From NCBI GenBank assembly GCA_009667805.1, contig CM019066.1, forward strand, positions 120,791,690-120,855,689: a DNA stretch of 64,000 nt, given 5' to 3'. This document shows positions 21,553-32,000 of this stretch, in pieces; the first letter of the stretch is position 1, and each line of letters begins with the position of its first letter. Under the pieces are notes generated by a model. That model ran no database searches, was not told the DNA's origin, and saw only the letters and a list, made by a program, of their open reading frames with translations. Made by a program: the position numbers and the translations under genes. The DNA comes from Leptobrachium leishanense (taxonomy: Eukaryota; Chordata; Amphibia; Anura; Megophryidae).

Positions 21553-22015
21553 ATAAAATGAGCAGTACCACTACTATTGCTCCCATCTCCTTTCCGACGC
21601 TGGGTCCAAGGTCAGTGACAAATGGACAATGCCATTACTTTGGAACAAAAAATAATAGATTTTATTTTTAAATTATTTTTTGATTTTTACGTGGTCATTT
21701 TTGGGATCAATGCCAAGGTCAGACTCTGACCTATCCAATGACGCCTCACTTGACCTTGTGTGGTGCAAGGATTAGAGTCGCAGTGTTCCAACGTCTCTTC
21801 CCCCCCCCCCTGCTCCTCGCTGCACTGCAGCGGTTTAGGTTTTTAATGGAACAATGTGTAATAACGGATTGTGCCATCACCCCACACTTGTTAACGTGAA
21901 AAATAAGCTTGTGAGTTAGTGCAGCATCATTGTGCACTTTATAATTGAAAAGTGAATATTGCTATGTTGGAAAGAAAAAATAATCTATAATTAAATTTTT
22001 ATTGTTGCATAAAAC

Positions 22016-22682
22016 CTGGTCGGGTGCCGGACAAAATCCCTACAACCAGATTCCCTAATGCCAACATCCCGATGGCCAACGTCCAGACAGAACAAGTGCC
22101 GGAAATGCAAAGTTCCCTACACAGACAACTCCCTGACGTCCAACTTCCAGACATCCAAAATCCCAGCGGCTAATCCTAAAGGATTATGGCTAGGTTTAGG
22201 GGGTTAGGGCTAGGTTTAGGGGGTTAGGGCTAGGTTTAGGGGGTTAGGGCTAGGGGGTTGGGGGTTAGGGCTAGGTTAGGGGGTTAGGGCTAGGTTTTGG
22301 GGGTTAGGGCTAGGTTTAGGGGGTTGGGGGTTAGGGCTAGGTTTAGGGGGTTGGGGGTTAGGGCTAGGTTTAGGGGGTTGGGGGATAGGGCTAGGTTTAG
22401 GGAGTTGGGGGTTAGGGCTAGGTTTAGGGGGTTGGGGGTTAGGGCTAGGTTTAGGGGGTTGGGTTAGGGCTAGGTTTTGGGGGTTAGGGCTAGGTTTTGG
22501 GGGTTAGGGCTAGGTTTTGGGAGTTAGGGTTAGCCGCTAGGATTTTGGGTGTTTGGCAGTTGGCCATCAGGGAGTTTTCTGTGTAGGGAACTTGTTATGT
22601 CCGGCACTTGTTCTGTCTGGAAGTTGGGATGTTGGCATTAGGGAGCCTGGTTGTAGGGATTTCGACTCAAACCCGATCAACT
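22016..22682. mobile_element. Foldback element with telomere-like tandem core
   Basis: Arms of about 150 bp are inverted: left AAATCCCTACAACCAGATTC, CCTAATGCCAACATCCC and CAGACAGAACAAGTGCCGG appear reverse-complemented at 22531-22682. Between them lies the tandem array described separately. No coding sequence. Confidence 0.85.
22186..22534. repeat. Minisatellite of GGGTTAGGGCTAGGTTTAG-type units
   Basis: About fifteen units of roughly 21 bp (GGTTAGGGCTAGGTTTAGGG) or an extended 25-27 bp version with GGGTTGG inserted. Contains TTAGGG but not in pure hexamers. The strand is strongly G-rich with G-runs of 3-6. Confidence 0.95.
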
Positions 22683-23074
22683 AGGCTCCTGAACATTTCA
22701 TGGTCTGTCACCCTCTGGCTACCCTGTTGGCAATATATGGGTCTGGGGGTCCCTGTGGAATGTATGCTCAGAGCCAATCCATAGGCTGCCTATGAGACCA
22801 CTCGCTACAGCGGTTGGTCTCCGAGAGGGTGCCTTCAGCATGCTCTCTGTGAGGAAACTCCCACTTCACCTCACCATATCACAAGGGGGGTGGACTACAC
22901 ATCCTGACCTCTTTAAATTTTTAGAGGGCCACTACAATCAAAAAATTAAAAAAATATTTTATTTCATGTTGCTGATATCTTGCATGTGCTTTGTTTTCCT
23001 TTTTGTATGTTTAGTTAAAAAAAATATTTTACTCTATATGTGTCACTGGCTGCATCCATTGTGTGCTCCTTTAG

Positions 23075-23346
23075 CAGGGCCGGCTCAAGCCACTGTGCTG
23101 CCTGGAGCCAAGGATGAATTACTGCCCCCCCCCCAAAAAAAAGTGGCATGTATGAGCATGTCGCAGGGCTCAACAGCAATAAAACTCACAGTAATGTGTG
23201 TGTGTGTATATAAACGTATTACAGAGCTCCGGAGCAATAAAACACAGTAATGTGTGGTGTGCCTAGTTGATCCCCAAAATGCTGCCCCTGTCAAACTGCT
23301 GCCTGGAGCCATGGCTCCATCTCGCCCCATGGACGGGCCGGCCCTG
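23075..23346. mobile_element. hAT-type MITE with 8-bp target duplication
   Basis: Ends CAGGGCCGGCTC / GGGCCGGCCCTG; flanks TCCTTTAG (23067-23074) and TCGTTTAG (23347-23354) differ at one base. Inside are two tandem units around AGAGCTCCGGAGCAATAAAA, also seen at 44895 and 48325. Confidence 0.85.
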
Positions 23347-24291
23347 TCGTTTAGTTGTAAACTTCCCCCCAATATCTTTTACCTCACTTGGTCCTCATTG
23401 TGTGGTTTTGGTCATAGACTGGGCTCTATGGGTCAGGCAGCAGACTCACATCATTGTATTGTGTGGGATGTATTCAAAGGACATCACCAGAGGGTAGACT
23501 AGAAGTCTTTTAAGCTTCCTGTCATATATCTTTTAGCTGTCATCTCTTATTTCGAATAGCCCACACAACAGACCCCCTGTTGCCTTATCTAAACATTCCA
23601 TCCGCCTCCTAATTAACTAGGAGATATTGTAGATTATATAAACAAGAGCCAAAGAGCAAAGCTTTGGGTAAATGTTGCATCATGTGAAAAATCCAGAAAC
23701 TTGAACCCGGATATTAAAATACCTACCTTTTTTATTTTTCCTTTATACATGCAATTACTTTATGCAATGTGGTTTTGTTTGTAAATAAATGTGTAATGCA
23801 CAAGTAATCTAGTTAAAGCTTATGTAAGTGGTAGTGTCCCATTTTAAGGGCCAAAATGTGGGTCAGTTTTTTTCACTAGACTGCCCCTTTAAGCATAGAG
23901 CAGGACTTGACAGATGCAGGTGTCAGGTAGCCATTGGCTTCTATAATTTAATGTCTGGCTCCCTATATTCCATACAAACCTATGTAGAAAAGGTTGCCTG
24001 GCTCCTACACTAAATTTGACACACATTTGTCTATCCTTACCTAAGCTGAAAAGTGAGGAGGGTTACATATTCGTCTTTCCTGTCTCAAAGCTAGGCTTTG
24101 CATACAGTGTCTTTTATAAATGTGCATTTAATACAGCATTGTGATCTCTCTCTGTAAGGAGACATGGCAAAGAGTTAAACCCATGCCTTACAATCACCTT
24201 GAAAACCCTTTAATTGTATTGGGATTTTCCATAATAAATGTTCAGAAACATAAGCTGCATGTTCCCGCCATACAAAACATTCAGATTACTA

Positions 24292-24369
24292 ACCCAGGAC
24301 ATACTTGAAAACGAGAGAAATCTCAATGTGTCCTTCCTGGTAAAATACTTTGCAAATAAATAAATAAAT
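24292..24369 (+). mobile_element. L2-like LINE/SINE tail fragment
   Basis: CAGGACATACTTGAAAACGA to CCTGGTAAAATAC and a TAAATAAATAAATG tail; too short to tell LINE from SINE. Confidence 0.75.
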
Positions 24370-25844
24370 GCTAATTGTGAAGGTGTTTTTGCGCATGACA
24401 TTCCTAGGGTCTTCTTGAGTAATGACTACTCCCTTTCTAAGGTTTCAATAAAGGATATGTGCAAGCTCTAAGCTGTTTGCAGAGATAACCTGTGTGTGTG
24501 TGTGTCTCATTTTGCTCCTCAACATTGGCCAAGGAAATCGGCAGAAGCCAAGGTGGACAGAGTCGCTGGAGCCCAGGAAACCATAGCATAGAGGTTCCTC
24601 TTAAGGGGTACATTACCTATGTATATAATTCGGATGCAGATTTATTGTATTGCCCTCTATGCTGTTCTGCTCTGACACCCTGCTCCTTTCTCGAAATAAG
24701 AGGTCAGTGGGTTGAACACTCGCTCCAGCATAAAGCCAATCGGTGTCATTTGCACTGAGAGACGCTGGTTGGACAGCACTGCACAGTGTTACGCATTGTA
24801 AAACCCACATGACTGTCCAGTGTGATCTGATTGACAGACATTTGAGCAGGGGATGGCCCTCTGCTTTGAAAAGCTGGCACAGCCCGACCGGACATCTAGC
24901 CCACCATGACCATTTAAAGGAAAACTCTACACACGCTGACCACTTTAGATGATTAAAGTGGCCAGGATTTGGGGCGTGCCCCCCCCCCCATCCCAGTTTG
25001 CCCAATACTGCTTGGTGATGCAGAGGAGTTTTCTCCGCCCACACAGTTGTTACTTGGGATTGTGAATATCCCACTTGCCATCTGCCAAAACAATTCTGCG
25101 CAGGCACTGTGGAATTGCATAAGAAAGTATGCAGGGCCAGAGAGATACAGTTTCCTTGGCAAACGCTCAGAAATTCTGTAAGGGACTTCTGCATTTTGGA
25201 AGCCTTGAGCCAAAAAGGAGGAGCCGTGTGTGCTGAGGGAGAAAAAGGTGAGTGTTTTCACCTGCAATAAAAGAAACTGGCAATAAAAGGGGTGATTTAT
25301 TTTTGATTATTGAGAGGCCCTTTAATATAACAAAGCAGGACATTCCCACTTTGCAAAACATTGTTACTGGTGCCTGGATGCTTTAAAACACGGCTAATAC
25401 ATCTGGCCTGTAACCAAGGATTAACGTTGCAGTGATAAGAGAAATTCTACATTTCCTGATGCCATGTTCCCGCTTGCGATTTTTCAGTCATATCCAATAG
25501 GTTTAATGGTTCTCAGATGTATTTTATTTATTGGAATATTCTGATGTTCTAAGCTATGCAGTGTGGACATTCAGAGAATCTCGGAGGAAAATGCAGCTAT
25601 ATAGATTCGTTTTGGAAACTCCGTCTCTACTGATATTTCCTTTCATCCAAATGAAAGCGGATTTGTCACTTCCTTTCACTTGCCCTTTTCTTTTATTTGA
25701 TGCTCTGGTTTCTTTTTAAATAAAGAATAATTAGATGAATGTCACAGCTCTGTTTAAAGGGCCACTACCACCAAAAAAATGATATGTCCCTAATTTGTGT
25801 TATGTTGCTGACATCTTACATGTACTTTGTATTTTTCTTGTCGG

Positions 25845-26011
25845 GTTTATTCACTAACGGTGAAACTCTGGAAAATTGAGAATTCTAGGTCAAAATGGCC
25901 AAATCAGAAAAATCCTCCCATTTATCTTACTTTCCAAATCGACTATTTGGTCTAGATTGTTCTCTTCTCCTGCCAGTTCTCCGGAGTTTCACCTTTTAGT
26001 GAATAGACCTG
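25845..26011. mobile_element. Family A palindromic MITE, copy 4
   Basis: GGTTTATTCACTAACGGTGA on the left and CACCTTTTAGTGAATAGACC on the right; central AAATCGACTATTTGGTCTAG. The cleanest copy in the window. Confidence 0.8.
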
Positions 26012-26039
26012 TTGTATTTTTTACTCTGTGTGTAGTGCT

Positions 26040-26700
26040 AGATTCCGGGGCAGGCGCTACTTCAGCACCTTGTCCTGGAACGCAGCGTTTCCCTCAATGA
26101 TACTCGTTGTAGTGCTTACGCTCCACCACGGGTATCATCTCCTGGAGTCCATAGGACTCCATGGAGGCTTGCTCTGCCAAGCCGCGAGCCCTGCCGATCT
26201 CATTTTTGCAAAATCACGCAGTGCTTTGGAGTGATCGCAGAGGGAGACTGGGAACTATTTGTTCCCTGGCTCTCTCTGCTTGCATTCAGGAGAAGCGGCA
26301 GATCGGGCCACCGTTATTGCCACCAGATGAGAGGTGAGTATCAGATTTATTGGGGGGTTTTAGGGGGGTGCTAAATGATTTTTCAAAAGTGGAATCCGCG
26401 CCAGGTTTTAGGAGTAACTAAAATTTTGTTTATCCCATCTGTGCGATGATTAGCGCCAAGACTTAGGATACGTAAGGTCTTACAAACTATAATTACTGAT
26501 TGCGCTCCCCTTGTTAAGTATAGGATGCGTGAAGTACAGTAAGCTCGTACAATCACCAATTCGCTAACGGATTTTTAACAGGTTTAGCGTTAGGAATGTT
26601 AAATGGAGGCATCCTTTAAAATCACTTATCCTTGCGTTCACACTTACATAGCCGAACACTGCTGTTAGCGTTCAGTATGTAATTTAACCCAGTATCTTTA
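26040..26700. repeat. Relative of the 671-bp element at 34613, decayed
   Basis: Shares GAGTCCATAGGACTCCATGG, GGGCCACCGTTATTGCCACC and GATGAGAGGTGAGTAT with 34757-34925. A further partial copy is at 34195-34345. Ends not found. Confidence 0.55.
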
Positions 26701-26763
26701 AATAACTTGCTCCTCACTGTGTGGCTTTGGCCGTTGAATGGGTTGATCACTGACTCTAAATAT

Positions 26764-27490
26764 TAGGGTTGCACCGATACCGATATTAGTATCGATATCG
26801 GTGCCGATACCCGGTACTGCAGGAGTACTCGGTACTCGTGCAGTACCCCCGATATTTTCCCCGATACCGGAAGCCGGCATCCGAGGGGCCTGGGTGGCTG
26901 TTCGAATGCTCTATCGGCATTCGGACAGCCGCCCCTGGAGCTCTCCGCGGCATACTTACCTTCCTGAGCGACGCCGGGAAAGTTTCTGCGATTCCGCACG
27001 TTGAAGGACCCCAGCCGCGATCACGTGGGAGTCCCATGTGACCGCGGCTGGGGTCCTTCAACGATCGCACGCGCAAAGACTTTGTCGGCGCCGCTCGGGA
27101 AGGTAAGTATGCCGCGGAGAGCTCCAGGGGCAACTGTCCGAATGCCGATAGAGCATTCGAACAGTCGCCCCATGTCTGGTCTGGGGTCTGAGCTGGGGGG
27201 CAGTATCCACGAGCGGGGGGGCAGTATCCACGAGCGGGGGGGCAGTATCCACGAGCGGGGGGGCAGTATCCACGAGCGGGGGGGCAGTATCCACGAGGGG
27301 GGGGCAGTATCCACGAGCGGGGGGGCAATATCCATGAGCGGGGGGGGCAATTATCCATGAGCTGGGGCAGTATCTTTGGGCTGGGGGCAATATCCATGAG
27401 CGGGGGGGAAAACATCCATGAGCTGGGGGCAGTATCTTGGGCTGGGGGCAGTATCCATGAGCTGGGGGCAATATCCATGAGCTGGGGTTA
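26764..27490 (+). mobile_element. hAT-derived element with long palindrome and minisatellite
   Basis: Left end TAGGGTTGCACCGATACCGA. Positions about 26900-27030 and 27031-27165 are inverted copies around CACGTGGGAGTCCCATGTGA (GACCCCAGCCGCG..CGCGGCTGGGGTC). Then follows a tandem array. No right hAT end was found, so it may be truncated. Confidence 0.75.
27193..27485. repeat. Minisatellite, ~20-bp units
   Basis: About fourteen units of GGGGGGCAGTATCCACGAGC, grading into GAGCTGGGGGCAATATCCAT at the right. Proline/tryptophan-rich open frames across it on the minus strand are repeat artefacts. Confidence 0.95.
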
Positions 27491-28431
27491 AATACTGTAG
27501 TTTAGATAAATCACAGCAGTAAAGTAAAACTTTTACACAGATTTTGGTAAATATTGTCATCCTGTTAAAAATCCACAAAATGTAAACAGGAAAAATTAAA
27601 GTTGTTTTTTTTATTTTTTATCTTTTTTACATGCTACTACTTCAAAGTGGGGGGGGACAGCAGCATGTGTTTTATATAGTGCTGTTTAGTTTGTAATGCA
27701 CACGTGATCTAGTTACAGTTTGTGTAAGCGGTAATATCCCATTAACAGAGCGGAGACAACATATAAACTTGATTTTAAAAGAAAACCGTCAAGTCAAAAA
27801 GGTCACTGATTTGAGTAGTTTGTTTTTTTTTTTGTTTTTTTATGCCTCTTTGAGATAATGATTTCTAGGGAAGTGGCAAGAAAGAAAAATAATCAGAATT
27901 AACATTGAACATTGACTGTAACTTTTGTGAAGTATGCTTGACAAAGTTTCTGGTGGGAACTGAAATGTTGCACCAAATGAAGCAAGCTCCTATTTTATGA
28001 TACCATGAAGTGACCGGCTTTTTTTTTTTTTTTCTGTATGTTACCGATGGGCAACATCATGTATGAAATTGTGCTATATAATTTTTGTTTCACTAAAGTC
28101 ATAATGAAATCTCCCTGAGTTAAAGGCAGTTTCCATGAATGTATACCATAAACTCCACAGACCTATATTTTGTTAATAGATTTTAATTGAACCCATCCTC
28201 CCAGGTAGGGCTCCTAGTCCCAAGTAAGGGCTAAATTTAAATTGATTGCTGTTGGGAATCTTTTACTATATGTATCAGCAAAGACCTTTCCTCTGACATA
28301 CCCATATTTCTATAAAAATAAATAATTCTATTTATTATGCCAGAGTAGTAGGTGAAATCCCCCCTCCGGCTTTCTGATTTCCTCTACTCTTTCCTTGTAG
28401 CCAATTACGTTTTCTATCATAAGGCTCTGAT

Positions 28432-28690
28432 CAGGGGTCAAGTCCTAAGAAACTAAGTGCAGGAACTTCAAGATACAGGCTCGGCCAGCACCTCGGCCCA
28501 CTGAGCCATCGGCACATCGGGAATGTCCTGGTAGTCCCGATGGCCAAGACATGCCTGGTTAACATGGTAACCTATGTTTAAACTCCTAAATTAAAGCTTC
28601 ATAGTGTGTGGAGAAAAGGGAACGGAGTTCCTCCTGTTAAAATAGTGGGGGAACTGCGTTCCCATGTGTTCGTGCTCATCTTGACCCCTG
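28432..28690. mobile_element. hAT-type MITE just upstream of exon 2
   Basis: Ends CAGGGGTCAAG / CTTGACCCCTG; flanks GCTCTGAT (28424-28431) and GCACTGAT (28691-28698), 7 of 8 identical. Ends 126 bp before the exon 2 acceptor. Confidence 0.85.
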
Positions 28691-28816
28691 GCACTGATAC
28701 CTTCCGCATTGTTTAAGACTAGAGCAACTACCTAGAATTTGGAAAACTTGTTATCATTTGCTTTCTACTCTCACTAAATCCTGATGGTTTGTTTTTATTT
28801 TTCTCTTCTACTCTAG

Positions 28817-29079
28817 GTTATCCTTAACTATGCATCACTTCGGCATCTTCTCCATATTTGTTGCATTAACGGCAGTGTATGGCACAAGTGATCATGACGA
28901 TACCATCACAGAGCTCTCCGTCAAACTCTACCATGATCTTCGAGGAACAAAAGAGGATGACAACATCTTCTTCTCTCCATTGAGCATTGCACTTTGTGTA
29001 GGAATGGTGGAGCTCGGAGCCCGCGGGTCCAGTCTCAAAGAGATTCGACATGTCCTGGGCTATGACAGACTCAAGAATG
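28817..29079 (+). CDS. SERPINI1: SERPINI1 exon 2 (first coding exon)
   Basis: The acceptor follows a strong pyrimidine tract and CTCTAG ending at 28816. Thirteen 5' UTR bases precede the ATG at 28830, which has A at -3. The exon encodes residues 1-83 plus the first base of codon 84: the signal peptide (hydrophobic residues 4-17) and the first serpin helices with the conserved FFSPLSIA block near residues 47-54. The donor is G|GTATGT at 29080. The open frame past the donor (to 29090) is intron. Confidence 0.95.
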
Positions 29080-32000
29080 GTATGTACTAAATTCAGAGCA
29101 CTCAACTGTAATATATAGTTTTAAATATTTCAAAACCACCCGTCTTGGGAATAAATGAAGGGGGTTTGGTTGCAAAATATGATTATACATTGCATAAGCC
29201 TGCCACAACATCAGTGTGCTTCACCACTACAGGTCTTATGCAAGGCTACCCTAATGACTGCTCTTGTGAGGTGTACCCACTTACTTGGGACATTCATTTT
29301 CCTGAGGTCCCTGGCAGATCAAGGTCTAAATAGAACCTGTAGCGAGGCACAAGTGACGGGAGGGGTGCAAAATCAGAGGGGTGATCAGTCTTCCAAATGT
29401 AGTCTGAAACTAAATGCATGTTCAGGTTGAGTGCAGCCATTCTAGTTAAGAATGTGTCTGACATCTAATTTGCTGAATAACAATTTGTTACTTGTAATTG
29501 CTGTGAGAATTGAACTAAAGGGGTTATTCAAAGAGAGCCGAACTTACCACTGAATTGCACCGAACGTTGCGATTTTGTGGCAACTCGGCTGCTGTAAAAG
29601 CTGGCAATTCGCCAAATCTTTGCGAATTGCCAGCGAAATACAGTGTAATTCGGTACCAGTGAAATTGTCTCAATAGAGAAGTTATGGTTAATCTATTCAG
29701 AGAACATCGAACAGCTACGGAATGTTGGCGAAATGCCCTGGTTTTTGGTGGTTTCGTATGGCAGGTTTAAGCAGGCGAATCAAATAGGTTTCAATGTATA
29801 AAAAAACTGTTTTATTCAACCATTCATTTTTATTTTAGATTTTTTTCAAGGCATTTTTCTGTATTTCTTTCTGCAAAATGTTTGATTCAGAATTTTTTTT
29901 ATTCATAGGACCTTTTTATATAATATTTTCATGCAATAGATGTTTTTAAACCGCCTTTTAAAAGTTGCTGGTGTTTTTATTTTTACCCCTATTTGGCGGT
30001 CTGTTCACTGGGTTTTCGGCAGTTTGTGGATGGGGTCAGCGGATCAATTTGGCGCACTTCGGGACCCTACGGTGAATGTGGAATTCACCGCAGGGTCGGC
30101 GAATTGAGCTCGCCGAATGAAAGTCTGTTTAATTCACCACTACAAGAAGGTCAAGCTTTTTTGTTTTGCATATATACATCTATTGGTTTATGTTACCCAT
30201 CTAGGTAGCCCTTAAGTTATTTTTGTGTTTGATACACCCAATTCTAGTAAGGGTCCAATATCTGTCTCCATCCCTCGCTCCTAGAGTACTGTTTCCCAGT
30301 CGCATTTAAATTCAGATTAAGGAGCCAGGATGGAGATGCTGGGAGTCTGAAAAGTAGAAAACAGTCTTAACTGGACCTGCCACCGTCACGTATCTTGAAC
30401 CTTCCTCACATACATGTGCAACAGATACAATACCTCATGCAAGTCCTTAAATTTAGTTGGTATTTCAATGAAATTTCATGTTATACACTTGTTCTTCCTA
30501 CTGATTCTATCATTCTTTAAAGCTCTTTAACAATTTACTGCACTTTAAGGCTTCTATATAATGTACGGTGCAGAATCTGTTAGACATATTTATTTATAAA
30601 GTCATTTTCTTATAAAAACAAGCAATACTTTAATGAATAAATATGGTTAACAGATATTACATTGTATGTCTCTATATATACAGCGTCTGGCGAGAACAGA
30701 TAATAAAAATACGGCTCCCATTTGGTTCAACACCCGGTGTTTTACAGAAATTTTCCATATTTATTTATATTTAAGTGTCAGCCTCTTCTTTTTTTTTTTT
30801 TTTTTTTTCCTTTTACAGTCTTTTAATATTAATTTTGCAAAAAAACAAATACATTTTCTGTTCGGCTCATTTTGATCGTTTTCTTGCGTACGTGAAGTTT
30901 GTTTTCTTGCGTTTTTAGTACTGCCGTCTTATTTCTAACATGTTGTTTTTCCGATTTAAGTCCGGCTATATAAATCCGTCGTCTTTTAATTCCAATTTAC
31001 ACTCTTTTGAGTAGACTCTTGTCTCTTCTAAGGTGAAGAATTCACACTGCTGAAAGATCTCTCCAGTATGATGACAGCCCAGGAGAAGCATTATGTGCTC
31101 AGCATTGCAAACGCCTTATATTTACAAGATGGATTTCATATCAGTGACAAGTTCATTCAGTTAATGAAAAAATACTTCAACGCAGAAGTAGAAAACGTAG
31201 ACTTCAAACAAGGTTCAACTGTGGCAAATGAAATCAATGCGTGCGTGGAAAATCACACCAATAGTACGTTATCGACTTCTATCTAGGATTCAATTGCTTT
31301 AGATGATATGCATTTTTACTTATTATTTTATAGATTGTATCATTTAAATGTGCAGAAGTGTCTAAAGTTCTGTCTTTTTTTTAAAAAAAGAGATTGATAG
31401 CATTTGTTTAAACATTTAAAGATGCTTGCTGTTTGATATTAAATGGATCATAAAGATTGATTTAATATGTCCTCTGCGATCACAAACTGCAACTTACCCA
31501 ATTTAGGCTAGGGACAGATGAGCGCATTTTCTGCGGCCACCGTCAAAATGTACGTCGATGCGTGCGCACGCATTTTTTCACGGAATACGCTTAAGTGGTC
31601 AGACGATGCGCAATTCTGGACGTATTTCATGACGATGGGGTGAAAAGAAGTCTAGGGAAATCCGGCTGTTTGAACGTTATGTTGGCCGCACACTAGCAGC
31701 GTCTGACATCTCCTAATCACGCACACACGCTGCTATGCGGACGCAGCGCACTCTGTACGTCAGTACCAGCGGTTTAACGTTCTCGAAAAAATGCGTTCAT
31801 TTTCCACTTGCGTTGCGCGGCCGGACTTTTGTGCGACCGTACTTCGTATATTGGCTGTCATTGCCCGTCATCTGCTGCTAGTGCGGCCGTGATTATGTGC
31901 GCCAGAACGCGCGTTCGCACTGCCTCAGTCTGACCCTAGCCTTAATGTGACGTGTTGCAATATATCTGGCTTGTAGACCGTGCATAAGGAGGGCAATCAT

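Larger units (their letters stand above)
11067..28816 (+). other. SERPINI1: SERPINI1 intron 1 (about 17.8 kb)
   Basis: Runs from the exon 1 donor to the exon 2 acceptor. Besides the elements listed separately, these stretches show nothing recognisable: 11260-12180, 12460-12945, 14020-14900 (purine-rich, 14570-14800), 15200-15575, 18180-18550, 19280-20620 (L-shaped AT-rich), 20760-21000, 21550-22015, 23350-23890, 24370-25845 and 27490-28430. None has a plausible exon. Confidence 0.6.

Noticed and set aside
22186..22534. True interstitial telomere
   Set aside because: Units are not pure TTAGGG hexamers and the array is enclosed by inverted arms of a foldback element.
22186..27485. CRISPR-like arrays
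   Set aside because: The tandem arrays have no unique spacers between units and the genome is plainly a vertebrate one.
26786..27578. Proline/tryptophan-rich open frames on the minus strand
   Set aside because: They are produced by the GC-rich minisatellite read in successive frames, with no start context and no similarity to known proteins.
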